Source: an uncultured Alphaproteobacteria bacterium
GTDB taxonomy: Bacteria > Pseudomonadota > Alphaproteobacteria > Puniceispirillales > Puniceispirillaceae
Reading direction: 5' to 3'
Assembly (NCBI GenBank): GCA_913064995.1
Contig: CAJYBL010000002.1
Coordinates: 1 to 35,866, forward strand
Length of the DNA: 35,866 nt
The position numbers and the translations under genes were made by a program. The notes beneath the pieces are model-generated. The model saw only the letters and a program-made list of their open reading frames with translations, had not been told where the DNA came from and did not search any database. Below, piece after piece: positions 15,296 to 23,858 of this stretch (its first letter is position 1; each line of letters starts with the position of its first letter).

Positions 15296-15508
15296 GATTA
15301 CTCTAACGACCAGCTTGTCAAAGGCCGCTATTCGCTTCACCGTGTTGGTCCACTAAAAGGGTCGACGCCGTGTTATGTGGCGATCCTGCCTTATGTCGAA
15401 CAGCCGGATATATTGGGAACGCCCGAACGCGTCAAACGGCTTTATGGCCGTGTTTTGCGAATCCATCTCGAACGCGCCAGTTTACGGGGTGATTCCTATC
15501 TTGATTAG
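15296..15508 (+). pseudogene. Fragment of a 2-oxoglutarate/Fe(II) dioxygenase-like gene (C-terminal part)
   Basis: A 70-codon open frame starts right after an in-frame TAG and has no ATG. It reads KGRYSLHRVGPLKGSTPCYV, then ILPYVEQPDILGTPERV and RLYGRVLRIH. This resembles the C-terminal end of Fe(II)/2OG oxygenases whose last iron-binding His and 2OG-binding Arg sit in a GRxSLHRV segment. The N-terminal two thirds, including the HxD pair, are not seen upstream. I infer a degraded remnant. It follows the terminator-like hairpin at 15175-15220. Confidence 0.45.
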
Positions 15509-15645
15509 CCAAACGCCACACATTTGACAGAATTTGTCATCTAAAGCAGACTTTTTAAGACCATCGCTTTGCTGCATGGGATCAGCATCGCAGCCTATAG
15601 ATCAACCTGTCATGACAATGACAACGGGAAAGATAGAGGCAAATT

Positions 15646-16068
15646 ATGACGCCATTTATTGCAAAATTGATTGAACGAAGCTGTGTCACAACACATGCCG
15701 ATTGTCCACTTGATGATTTAATCGCGATTCTTGCCGAACGCCGCATTGGCACTGTGGTGGTGGTTGATCGTGATCAGCAGGTTATCGGCATCGTTTCGGA
15801 ACGCGATATCATTCGGCATTTATCAACCGGTGGCACAACAGCCGACACCTTCGCCAAAAATATTATGACAAGCAAGGTGATCACAGTTGAAAATAACGTC
15901 ACATCAGCACAGCTTATGCAGCTGATAACCGAGCATCACATCCGGCATGTGCCAATCACCTGTGATGGCAAGCTTGTTGGCATTGTGTCGATTGGCGATG
16001 TCGTCAAACGGCTTTTAGAAAAATATGAACAAGAAGCCGAGTTGATCAAGCAATTCATCAACTCATAG
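15646..16068 (+). CDS. CBS-pair domain protein
   Basis: The 140-residue protein consists of two tandem CBS motifs, roughly residues 8-60 and 73-130, with the characteristic IGTVVVVDRDQQVIGIVSER and IRHVPITCDGKLVGIVSIGD strands. Such stand-alone pairs bind adenosyl compounds (AMP, ATP, NADH, SAM) and act as energy or redox sensors for a partner protein. No partner is encoded next to it. An agaggc-like ribosome site precedes the ATG. Confidence 0.92.
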   Translation: MTPFIAKLIERSCVTTHADCPLDDLIAILAERRIGTVVVVDRDQQVIGIVSERDIIRHLSTGGTTADTFAKNIMTSKVITVENNVTSAQLMQLITEHHIRHVPITCDGKLVGIVSIGDVVKRLLEKYEQEAELIKQFINS

Positions 16069-16097
16069 CCAGCCAACGAGGATAGGTTCCGGCTTCA

Positions 16098-16718
16098 TCA
16101 GCTTATGAAAATAAGCCCGCCAACACAGATCAGAACAACACCGGTAATGCGGTTAATACGCTGGCGCAAAACTGGAGAATTGAACATTTTTGACACATGA
16201 TCAAACATCAGCGCCAACGCCAAATTGCCAAGAAATGGCACCAAGGCTGATAGACCACCAATAACAGCTATATCAATTGGCTGAAGCGCCGCTAGAGTAA
16301 AAAACCCCGGTAGAATACCGATATAGAATAAAATGGCCTTTGGATTACCAAGAATCACAAGAATACCTGCAAGCAGCCCTGCCAGCATGCCCGGACGGGT
16401 CAATTGATTGGGAAGATTGATCGTTTCTATTTTTAACCGCAAGAGATGGACCCCCATTGCAAAAAACACAAATACCGCCACATATTTCAGCCAGAAAATC
16501 AAATCAGCTTGAAAGCTAGCCACCTGACTCAGCATCAAAAGCGCCGCAACGGCCCAGGCAAAATCACCGAATGCAACCCCAAGCGCCAATGGCCAAGCGC
16601 CAGCAAATCCGTCTTTCAAACCGCGCGCAAGCATTGCCACCCACACCGGTCCAGGCGTCAGAAACAGCAAAAACAGCGCGGCAATATAGAGGCCTATTTC
16701 ACTAGCGGTTATCGTCAC
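16098..16718 (-). CDS. LysE/RhtB-family amino acid exporter
   Basis: An inner-membrane exporter of amino acids or related compounds. The 206-residue, six-helix protein has the family signatures: FLLFLTPGPVWVAMLARGLKDGF in the first helix and loop (the TPGP motif near residue 21-24), GVAFGD near 47-52, and the central GILVILGNPKAILFYIGILP. The length is normal. It is convergent with the CBS gene. The exported compound cannot be inferred. Confidence 0.92.
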   Translation of the reverse strand: MTITASEIGLYIAALFLLFLTPGPVWVAMLARGLKDGFAGAWPLALGVAFGDFAWAVAALLMLSQVASFQADLIFWLKYVAVFVFFAMGVHLLRLKIETINLPNQLTRPGMLAGLLAGILVILGNPKAILFYIGILPGFFTLAALQPIDIAVIGGLSALVPFLGNLALALMFDHVSKMFNSPVLRQRINRITGVVLICVGGLIFIS

Positions 16719-16836
16719 TGAATTGACAGCCTTTTCTGGAAAATATGGCAGGTGGTAAATCGGGTCAGATTTTTTGTTCCCCTAGTATTTCTTGGGGGAA
16801 AAAGATCAAAAACAAATCATCGGATTTGGATAATAT

Positions 16837-17010
16837 CTAAACGTCATCGCGACGGCGTTTGCCGCTATGCCGTTTCTCACTATGGCGCTTTTCATATTGT
16901 TTCTTCATATATCCGACAAGATGAAAAGCCACCATGGTAATCAGAAAATAAGAGGCAAATTGATCAACAAGATGTTCGGTTAACGGCTGTTCGGATTCAT
17001 CCTCACCCAT
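16837..17010 (-). CDS. Small membrane protein, 57 aa
   Basis: A short gene, ATG at 17008-17010 and TAG at 16837-16839. The product has an acidic N-terminus (MGEDESEQPLTEH), one hydrophobic stretch (FASYFLITMVAFHLVGYM, about residues 18-35) and a very basic tail with a repeated KRHS unit (about 41-54). This acidic/TM/basic layout suggests a single-pass inner membrane protein with its tail in the cytoplasm. I do not recognise a family. The ribosome site is weak, and the evidence is mainly the non-random protein architecture. Confidence 0.5.
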   Translation of the reverse strand: MGEDESEQPLTEHLVDQFASYFLITMVAFHLVGYMKKQYEKRHSEKRHSGKRRRDDV

Positions 17011-17265
17011 GATTTACCCTATCATCTTTAAATCATTCTAACGATTTCACCTTAGCCAGATTGCGGTGGCAATTACCATGAAAACCCGCATGGTGAGTGG
17101 AAAGAGTCTGCCAACATCGCCAAGCGTCAATTTCATCATGCCATTATCAATTATTGATCAAGGCACTTGCACCGCAGCTAAAGTCAGGCCAAGCTTCATC
17201 AAGATAATTATTTGTTTTATTTTTTATGTCTTGGCGCTATGTCAGCCCCATAAAACAGGACGCCT

Positions 17266-18483
17266 ATGATGATTGACAGTTTGACCCGCCCGTTTCGTGC
17301 CAAGGCTGTTGATGATATCTATATCAATATCAGCCATTTTCTTGATCATTTTATCATGCTTATTTTTGCCAAGGCAGCCTATGATGCTGGTCGTCATTTC
17401 GGGTTTAGCTATGATGAAATCATCGTTTATGGCGCTGTTGGATTTGTGCTATTTGGCGGCATGGCGCCGATTGCCGCCCAGCTTGCCGACAGGTTCTCGC
17501 GCTCATTATTAATGGTGATCTTTCATTTTGGCATTGGCCTTGGCGCAATTTTGGCAGGGCTGTCACAAAATATTTATCATCTTACCGCTGCCATTGGCAT
17601 GATCGGTGTTTTTGCCGCGATCTATCACCCTGTTGGCATTCCAATGCTTGTTAAAAGCAATAAAAAGATTGGTTACCGGCTTGGGGTAAATGGCGTGTTT
17701 GGCAATATGGGAGTTGCCGCAGCCCCGTTAATTACCGGATTACTGCTGACCGTTGGCGATTGGCGGATATGTTTTATCCTGCCTGGATTATTTTGTTTTG
17801 CTTATGGCGTGGCTTTTACCAAATCTTTGAAGCTTGATAAAGATGATCCCGCAAAGCCGCGAAGTAGCGCAGCTGATTCCTTTGCGCCAAATTGGAAACG
17901 CGCCCTGGCGGCGTTGGCATTATCAACAGCAAGTGGCGGCTTTATCTTTGGCGCAATGACGTTTGTCGTGCCACGCTATTTTGAAATTTCAATGACCAAT
18001 CTTTCAACATCGGTTGCCATTACCGGCCTCTTGGCGTCAATAGTTTATGCGGTTGCGTCATTTTCACAAATTGCGGTTGGCTGGTTAATTGACCGCTATT
18101 CACCAAAAAATATTCTATTCGTCATGGCTGTCGGGCAGGTTTTATTCATCTATCTCGCAGCGCAATTTAATGATCTGGCGCTGTTTGTGGCGATGCTTTT
18201 GGCAATGAGTTTTGTTTTTGGTCAAATTCCAATCACTGATGCAATCTTATCGCGCTATATCCCCGATGCATGGCGCGGCCGTATTTTCAGTGTGAAATTT
18301 TTGCTGAATCTATCAATTGGTGCCAGCGTTTTGCCGGTTTGCGGATTGATCCTGCAAGCTGGCTTTACCATGACAACGCTGTTCAGCTTGATGAGCATTG
18401 TTGCCATTTTGATTGTTCTGGCAGCGATTATTCTGCCGCAACAGCAAAGCGATCAACGGCTTGATCACGCCGCTGCCGAATAG
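17266..18483 (+). CDS. Major facilitator superfamily transporter
   Basis: A secondary transporter of 405 residues with about 12 membrane helices in two halves. Motif-A-like loops are seen at PIAAQLADRFSRS (about 68-80) and in the second half at VGWLIDRYSPKN. The region AAIYHPVGIPMLVKSN resembles the fosmidomycin-resistance (Fsr) branch, so drug efflux is one option, but substrate uptake cannot be excluded. Two ATG codons are adjacent (17266, 17269). It ends 10 bp before the convergent acyl-CoA synthetase gene. Confidence 0.9.
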   Translation: MMIDSLTRPFRAKAVDDIYINISHFLDHFIMLIFAKAAYDAGRHFGFSYDEIIVYGAVGFVLFGGMAPIAAQLADRFSRSLLMVIFHFGIGLGAILAGLSQNIYHLTAAIGMIGVFAAIYHPVGIPMLVKSNKKIGYRLGVNGVFGNMGVAAAPLITGLLLTVGDWRICFILPGLFCFAYGVAFTKSLKLDKDDPAKPRSSAADSFAPNWKRALAALALSTASGGFIFGAMTFVVPRYFEISMTNLSTSVAITGLLASIVYAVASFSQIAVGWLIDRYSPKNILFVMAVGQVLFIYLAAQFNDLALFVAMLLAMSFVFGQIPITDAILSRYIPDAWRGRIFSVKFLLNLSIGASVLPVCGLILQAGFTMTTLFSLMSIVAILIVLAAIILPQQQSDQRLDHAAAE

Positions 18484-18493
18484 GCAAATGACC

Positions 18494-20029
18494 TTAATGA
18501 TCGGCGAATACAAGCTTGGCTTCACGGCGAAGCACCTTGCCAACCGGACTTCGCGGCAGTGATTCGGTGATGTAAATCCGCTTTGGTGCCTTGACCGAAT
18601 CAAGCCGTGATTTGACAAAAGCAATCAAGCCCGCCTCGTCAATACTGGCCTGTTTTGACAGCTCAACCGCAGCATGAACCGCCTCGCCCCATTTATCATC
18701 AGCAAGGCCAAAGACAACACATTCAACAACATCAGGATGCTGGCCTAAAACCGCCTCAACATCATTTGGATAAACATTGAATCCTCCAGTAACGACAACA
18801 TCGCGAATCCGGTCTTTGATAAAGACAAAACCGCGATCATCAATATAGCCAATGTCACCTGTATGAAGCCAACCATCGATAATCGTCTCGCTAGTTTTTT
18901 CAGGCATCTTATAATAGCCCTTCATTACCAGATCACCGGCAAGCACCAATTCGCCTTCTTCACCCGCTGGCAAAAGCGTGCCGTTTGCATCCATGATGCC
19001 AATGTCGGTCATGCAGGTGCCGCGGCCAGTTGACGCGTGATTTGCCGGATCCTGCCAATCCTTGGAACGCATGCAAATGGCAATTTGCGGCACTTCGGTT
19101 TGTCCAAAACAGGTTTCCATCGCATGATTGAAAATCGGCATGGCACGCGCAACAACATCAGGTCGGATGGTTGCCCCACCAATGATGAAATGGCGAAGTG
19201 ATGACAGGTCGATATCATTGATCCGGTCATCTTCGAGCATCATATAGCAAAGCGTTGGCGGCACAAAAATCGTTGTCGCTTGCATTGTTTCAATCGCATC
19301 AAGAATCGCTGCAGGGCTTGGTTGACCCATAAATAGCTGCGTGCCGCCAACGGCGAAAATCGGCAAAATCATCGTATTGGCACCATGTGTCATTGGCGCT
19401 GCCAATAGATGACGATCCTCAGCGTCAAAGCCGAATGCGGCAATCATCGACGCAATACAGCTATTAAAAACCCGATAGGTTTGCATCACGCCTTTTGGCA
19501 CGCCAGATGATCCGCCGGTGAATTTGATCGCTTGCAGATCGTCGCTATCAGCCAGATGACGCCTTGGCATCTTGCCAGCATTGGCCGCCAGTAACGCCGC
19601 CATATGACTGTTAGCGCGTGCTGCCGTCTCACTGTTTTTTCCGGCCAGAAGATGACCCGTCACGGCACCGAATTTCTCATCACAATCAGCATCGAAAATC
19701 ACAATGCTTGGCGTTGTTAAATCAATGATTCGATCCAGCTCGTCACGGCCATTGCGCGGGTTTAGCGGCACCCATATTTTGCCAGCGGCATAGGTTGCAA
19801 GCCAGCCAAGAAGATGCTCGAAACTGTTATAAGCGCAAATGCCAACACGGCTTTGCGGAGATGGGTCAATAGTTTGAAGCGCGTTTGCCAGCGCATTGAC
19901 CGATTTGGCAAGATTACCATAGGTGATTTTGCGCTGATCCGCCCCATCATTGATTTCAACGGCAATCCGATCTGGCCACCGTGCCGCCGATCGGAAAAAA
20001 TTATCAATCGGCATCATGACGTGAGACAT
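18494..20029 (-). CDS. Acyl-CoA synthetase (AMP-dependent, class I adenylate-forming)
   Basis: It activates a carboxylic acid to its CoA thioester via an acyl-AMP. I choose the ATG at 20029 (511 aa) because an aaggat ribosome site precedes it and the family normally begins near this point; 33 further upstream codons are open but unlike the family. Seen motifs: FTGGSSGVPKGV (AMP-binding P-loop), CFGQTEVP, LHTGDIGYIDDRGF, KDRIRDVVVTGGFNVYP and the catalytic C-terminal Lys in RSPVGKVLRRE. The protein is complete. The chain type cannot be fixed: the general family covers fatty, aromatic and short branched acids. A TauE-type permease gene lies 121 bp upstream in the same direction. Confidence 0.9.
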   Translation of the reverse strand: MSHVMMPIDNFFRSAARWPDRIAVEINDGADQRKITYGNLAKSVNALANALQTIDPSPQSRVGICAYNSFEHLLGWLATYAAGKIWVPLNPRNGRDELDRIIDLTTPSIVIFDADCDEKFGAVTGHLLAGKNSETAARANSHMAALLAANAGKMPRRHLADSDDLQAIKFTGGSSGVPKGVMQTYRVFNSCIASMIAAFGFDAEDRHLLAAPMTHGANTMILPIFAVGGTQLFMGQPSPAAILDAIETMQATTIFVPPTLCYMMLEDDRINDIDLSSLRHFIIGGATIRPDVVARAMPIFNHAMETCFGQTEVPQIAICMRSKDWQDPANHASTGRGTCMTDIGIMDANGTLLPAGEEGELVLAGDLVMKGYYKMPEKTSETIIDGWLHTGDIGYIDDRGFVFIKDRIRDVVVTGGFNVYPNDVEAVLGQHPDVVECVVFGLADDKWGEAVHAAVELSKQASIDEAGLIAFVKSRLDSVKAPKRIYITESLPRSPVGKVLRREAKLVFADH

Positions 20030-20150
20030 TGTTAAATCCTTCAAAAACCAAAGACTGACAAACGCCGAGATCGTGACAGGCGGGCATGAGTGAACCGGCA
20101 AAAGCCAAGCCCTTAGAGCCAAGCCCACAGAGCCAGACCCATAAAGCCAT

Positions 20151-20885
20151 TCACGCGATCAAAATATAGCCGCCTAGCCCCCCAAGCGCGATTAAAAATA
20201 ATTGCCGAAACAAATCTTGTGACAGACGCTGGCGAAGCCCGAGACCAATCTGCATGCCGATAAGCGCTGGCAATAACGCCGCCGCCGATAAGATGCCAAG
20301 CGATAAGGGCATCAGATCATGCCGGTATAGCGCCAATCCCAATGAAGCTGTCGAGGCGGCAAATAATATGCCCATTGCCTGCACAAGCGCATCACGCGGC
20401 AGGCCAATTGATTGCAAAAACATTACCCCTGGCACAAATAGCGTTCCGGTCAGTCCAGTCAATAGCCCATTTATCGCCCCACAAACCGGCCCCAGAATCA
20501 TCTCAAGGCGCGGTGATAATTGTGGCGGTTTTGTCATCAGGCCAGATATCGCATAAAGCAGCAAAAGCGCCCCAAGACAGCGATGCAAAAATTGTGTCTC
20601 GACAAGGGTTGAAAGCTGGGCACCAAGATGAACCATCACCACCGCCATCAGCAAAAACCGCCAAAGCCGCCGCCACAGCGCGACAATCTGACCGCCAGCC
20701 AATGCCTGCCAGACATTGGTTGCCAAAGATGGCATCACCAACAGCGCCATTGCAGTTGGCAAATCGACAATGATTGACAAAAGACCAAGGCTAACCGTTG
20801 GCAAACCAAGCCCGACCATGCCTTTGACAAAACCGGCAAGGCAAAAAACCACGCCAACCATGATCAGCAAATTTGGATCAGCCAT
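20151..20885 (-). CDS. TauE/SafE-family membrane permease
   Basis: Members export or import anions such as sulfite, sulfoacetate or other organosulfur acids. Starting at the ATG at 20885 (good aggat spacing) the product has 244 residues and about eight helices. The two half-repeats each begin with a Gly-rich turn: AGFVKGMVGLGLPT near residue 15 and GAINGLLTGLTGTLFVPG near 140, both typical of the family. The frame extends 48 codons upstream, but that part is charged and not membrane-like. The substrate is unknown. Confidence 0.85.
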   Translation of the reverse strand: MADPNLLIMVGVVFCLAGFVKGMVGLGLPTVSLGLLSIIVDLPTAMALLVMPSLATNVWQALAGGQIVALWRRLWRFLLMAVVMVHLGAQLSTLVETQFLHRCLGALLLLYAISGLMTKPPQLSPRLEMILGPVCGAINGLLTGLTGTLFVPGVMFLQSIGLPRDALVQAMGILFAASTASLGLALYRHDLMPLSLGILSAAALLPALIGMQIGLGLRQRLSQDLFRQLFLIALGGLGGYILIA

Positions 20886-21055
20886 GATCATAATCCTGCT
20901 TTGCCGATTTCGGAGCGTTTTTCGCCGATCGCGCTGACGATCAACGCTGAAGATAAACGCTGGCGATAAAAGGAGCATGGTTTCATTGCCAAAGACTGGC
21001 AAGAAACAATCATAACAGCAAGGTTTCAATAAGGTAAAACAGTCGTAATCACTGC

Positions 21056-21643
21056 CTATTCGCCGCGAATCCTGATAATTGTTCGCCGGTTTTTAGCCCA
21101 TGCTTCGGGTGATGCACCACGCATGGCTGGCCGTTCTTTGCCAAATGATTTGGTGGTGATCCGTTGCGGGTCAACACCCATACGGGCAAGCTGTTTGCGA
21201 ACCGCTTCAGCGCGTTTGTGCCCAAGCGCGATATTATAATCGCGTGTTCCGCGCTCATCACAATGCCCCTCAATCAGAATCTGAACCGCCGGATTGGATT
21301 TCAAATAATCGGCAACAAACAAAAGACCTGAGAGGGTTTGCTGGCTCAAAACCGCGCTGTCATAATCAAAATAGCTAAGATAGCCATCAATTTTGATATC
21401 AATTTTGGCCTGTTTGGTGGCAGCTTCTGTTGGTGCCTGATCTAGAGCTTGATCTGGTGTTTTGGCGGGAGCAACATTTTCAGCTTTGGCAGGTGCCACA
21501 TCAGCCGGTGCAGCCGGTGGCATTTCCACAACCGGACAGGCGCGATCAGCTGGACAAGCAGGGCCATCTTCGAAAACAACGACGCTACAGCCGCTGAGCC
21601 ATAGCCCAATAAAGGCGGCGCGCAATGTCCGGCAGATCTTCAT
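21056..21643 (-). CDS. Pal/OmpA-like peptidoglycan-associated lipoprotein
   Basis: An outer-membrane lipoprotein that ties the envelope to peptidoglycan. The 195-residue precursor has a lipobox ending at Cys19 (LSGC), then a Cys/Pro-rich segment and an Ala/Pro-rich linker (about 40-75). An OmpA-C domain follows with YFDYDSAVLS, ILIEGHCDERGTRDYNIALG, RAEAVRKQL and RITTKSFGKERP, the core of Pal proteins. It is not beside tolB or ybgF, so it is either a second Pal-type protein or a displaced one. Three extra Cys residues after the lipobox (CSVVV, CPADRACP) are unusual. Confidence 0.9.
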   Translation of the reverse strand: MKICRTLRAAFIGLWLSGCSVVVFEDGPACPADRACPVVEMPPAAPADVAPAKAENVAPAKTPDQALDQAPTEAATKQAKIDIKIDGYLSYFDYDSAVLSQQTLSGLLFVADYLKSNPAVQILIEGHCDERGTRDYNIALGHKRAEAVRKQLARMGVDPQRITTKSFGKERPAMRGASPEAWAKNRRTIIRIRGE

Positions 21644-21872
21644 AATGGTTTACGCCTGTTTTAACTATCTTTGGTCTTCTTGCCAAAATGATAACGACCC
21701 TGTTCCGATTTATGTAAGCCTTTGCCGCGGCTTTTTTGAAATTGCGCCATTATCGGGTTGTCGGTTTGCCGCAAGGCCGATAGCCTAAATCAGCACTCGT
21801 TCCCGATGCGTTGCCACAAGGCTGTTCATCAGCCAGATATCCCATTTGGTAAAAATCACCGGAGCCAAAACC
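21644..21872. promoter_or_regulatory. Divergent promoter region
   Basis: This 229-bp gap separates the Pal-like gene (minus) from the COG4091 dehydrogenase gene (plus) and must hold both promoters. No operator dyad or clear boxes could be assigned. Confidence 0.4.
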
Positions 21873-23213
21873 ATGAATTTATTTCCCAAACTTCAACAAC
21901 GCGATGCAGAGCAAAATCCGATCCGGATTGGCATGATTGGCGCTGGTAAATTTGGCAGCATGTTTTTGGCGCAGGCAAACCGACTTCCGGGGATTCACAT
22001 TGTTGGCATTGCCGATCTTAACCCGTCAATTGCCCGCTCAAATCTTGCTTATGTTGGCTGGTCGGCCGAGAAATACAATGCCGCATCGCTTGATGACGCG
22101 TTAAAAACCGGCACCAGTTTTGTTGGTGACGATTGGCAGGCCTTTATCAGCCATCCGGCAATTGACATGATTATTGAATGCACCGGCGATCCGGTTGCCG
22201 CCGTCCATCACGTTATAACCGCGTTTCAACATGGCAAAAATGTTATCAATGCAACGGTTGAAGCCGACGCTTTTTGTGGCGCAGGTCTCAATCAGGCAGC
22301 GATCGAGGCAGGGGTTGTCTATTCGATGGCCTATGGTGACCAGCCAGCGCTGACCTGTGAACTTGTCGATTGGGCGCGGACCTGTGGCTTTAAGGTGGTA
22401 GCGGCCGGGCGTGGGCATAAATGGCTTGCCGAATATCGGTTTTCAACACCGGAAACAATCTGGAATTACTGGGGGCTAACCGCCGAACAGGCCAAACGTG
22501 GCAGGTTAAATCCGAAAATGTTTAACTCATTTCTTGATGGGTCAAAACCAGCGATTGAATCGGCAGCCATTGCCAATGCCACCGGCCTTGGCGTTCCGCA
22601 AAACGGGCTGGCTTTCCCGCCAGGCGGTGTTGATGATATTGCAAATCTGATGCGGCCAAAATCGGCTGGCGGGGTTTTGGAATCCGAAGGTCTTGTCGAG
22701 GTGATCTCATGCCTGACGCCCGATGGTGCCGAAATTCCGCATGATATTCGCAAAGGCGTTTGGGTCGCCATCGAAGCCGATAATGATTATGTGCGCAATT
22801 GCTTTGAAGAATATAAAGTTATCACCGACACAACCGGCCGCTATATGAGCCTCTATAAAAAATGGCATTTAATCGGGCTAGAGCTTGGCATGTCGGTTGC
22901 CTCGGTCGGGCTTCGCGGCGAGCCGACTGGTGCGGCCACCTGTTTCAATGCTGATGTGCCAGCGATTGCCAAGGCCGATCTTGGCGCTGGCAGCATGCTT
23001 GATGGTGAAGGGGGCTTTACCATCTATGGCGGGGTACGGCCTGCGGCTATGTCAGTCGCCAATCGCTATTTGCCTTTGGGGCTTGCCAATCATGTCAAGC
23101 TGTTGCGCCCAGTCAAAAAAGATCAACCCATTACACTTGATGATGTTGAAATTGAAACCACATCAACAGCCTATAAGCTACGCGAAAAAACCATTGCCAT
23201 GCTCGCGCGTTGA
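21873..23213 (+). CDS. COG4091-type homoserine-dehydrogenase-like oxidoreductase with C-terminal SAF domain
   Basis: An NAD(P)-dependent dehydrogenase-like protein of 446 residues from the ATG at 21873; an upstream TTG is less likely given the ccggag site before the ATG. The Rossmann fold starts with RIGMIGAGKFGSMFL (about 18-32), followed by VGIADLNPS and IIECTGDPVAAVHH. The middle carries YGDQPALTCELVDWAR and GRGHKWLAEYR. The last 80 residues form an SAF-like domain (SVANRYLPLGLANHVKLL, PVKKDQPITLDDVE). Members have been tied to sugar-acid or polyol catabolism, but the substrate here is not determinable. Confidence 0.8.
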   Translation: MNLFPKLQQRDAEQNPIRIGMIGAGKFGSMFLAQANRLPGIHIVGIADLNPSIARSNLAYVGWSAEKYNAASLDDALKTGTSFVGDDWQAFISHPAIDMIIECTGDPVAAVHHVITAFQHGKNVINATVEADAFCGAGLNQAAIEAGVVYSMAYGDQPALTCELVDWARTCGFKVVAAGRGHKWLAEYRFSTPETIWNYWGLTAEQAKRGRLNPKMFNSFLDGSKPAIESAAIANATGLGVPQNGLAFPPGGVDDIANLMRPKSAGGVLESEGLVEVISCLTPDGAEIPHDIRKGVWVAIEADNDYVRNCFEEYKVITDTTGRYMSLYKKWHLIGLELGMSVASVGLRGEPTGAATCFNADVPAIAKADLGAGSMLDGEGGFTIYGGVRPAAMSVANRYLPLGLANHVKLLRPVKKDQPITLDDVEIETTSTAYKLREKTIAMLAR

Positions 23214-23274
23214 TCAGCATGTAACCAGATAGCCTTGCCCCAAAATGGCAACAGCGTTAGAACAGATAATGAAT

Positions 23275-23338
23275 AGAGGGACAGGCTTCCCCCAGTCAAA
23301 CTGCGTCCGGCCTAGATACAGACCAGTCCTCTCTTTTT
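23275..23338 (+). other. Possible structured leader before the GlcG-like gene
   Basis: AGAGGGAC (23275-23282) can pair with GTCCTCT (23326-23332) with one bulge, enclosing a smaller AGGC/GCCT pairing, and five T residues follow at 23334-23338. It lies 28 bp upstream of the GlcG-like ATG. This could be a leader hairpin, an attenuator or chance pairing. Confidence 0.3.
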
Positions 23339-23366
23339 AGGCCTCTTAATTTTAAAGGAATTCCCA

Positions 23367-23795
23367 ATGTCAGTTACTTTGGATCAAGCCCGTATCATCT
23401 CCGAAGCCACCCTTGCCAAAGCGCGCGAACTCGGTCTGAAACCTATTAGCGTTGTCATTATGGACCCACGCACATCGCTTGTTGCCTGCCTGTCAGAAGA
23501 AGGCGTCAGCCAGATGCGGTGGCGCATTGCACAAGGCAAGGCAAATGCCGCAATCAAGCTTGGCTTGGGCACCCGCGCATTGATGGCGCGCGCCGAACAG
23601 CAAGCCTATTTCATTCAAGCCATGAACGGGCTTGCCGATGGCGAATTTGTTCCTGTCCCAGGGGGTGTTTTGATTCGTGATGCCGATGGCAATTTGCTCG
23701 GTGCAATTGGCATTTCGGGGGATACATCAGATAATGACGAAGCCGCCGCCCTTGCAGGTATCGCTGCGGCTGGGCTGGTTGCCGAAACCGGCTAA
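23367..23795 (+). CDS. GlcG/HbpS-family protein (heme-binding DUF336 type)
   Basis: A small protein of the GlcG/HbpS family, whose members bind heme or cofactors and often sit beside glycolate, propanediol or other catabolic genes. The 142 residues fit the family length. Hallmarks are ARIISEATLAKARELGLKPISVVIMD (8-33), the RWRIAQGKANAAIKLG helix, VPVPGGVLIRDADGNLLGAIGISGDTSDNDE and the C-terminal AALAGIAAAGL. An aaagga ribosome site precedes the ATG. It follows the COG4091 dehydrogenase by 153 bp and may serve the same pathway. Confidence 0.88.
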   Translation: MSVTLDQARIISEATLAKARELGLKPISVVIMDPRTSLVACLSEEGVSQMRWRIAQGKANAAIKLGLGTRALMARAEQQAYFIQAMNGLADGEFVPVPGGVLIRDADGNLLGAIGISGDTSDNDEAAALAGIAAAGLVAETG

Positions 23796-23826
23796 GCACG
23801 GCATTTCCAACATAACCGCAATGGTG

Positions 23827-23858
23827 ATTTGGCTCAGCCCTGAAAGGTTGAGCCAAAT
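23827..23858. repeat. 10-bp inverted repeat between convergent genes
   Basis: ATTTGGCTCA (23827-23836) and TGAGCCAAAT (23849-23858) form a perfect 10-bp stem with a 12-nt loop. It spans the stop codon of malonyl-CoA synthetase and lies 31 bp after the GlcG-like stop. It has no T-run on either strand, so it may serve as a transcript-end stabiliser for the convergent pair rather than a classic terminator. Confidence 0.5.

Noticed and set aside
16777-16800. TTCCCC...GGGGGAA hairpin as a bidirectional terminator
   Set aside because: The T-run precedes and the A-run follows the stem on the plus strand, the reverse of what either direction needs.
18494-20029. DmdB (methylmercaptopropionyl-CoA ligase) to complete a DMSP pathway with the DmdA-like gene
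   Set aside because: The N-terminus and motifs do not resemble DmdB as I know it, and the gene is 7 kb away in another context; a general acyl-CoA synthetase is the safer call.
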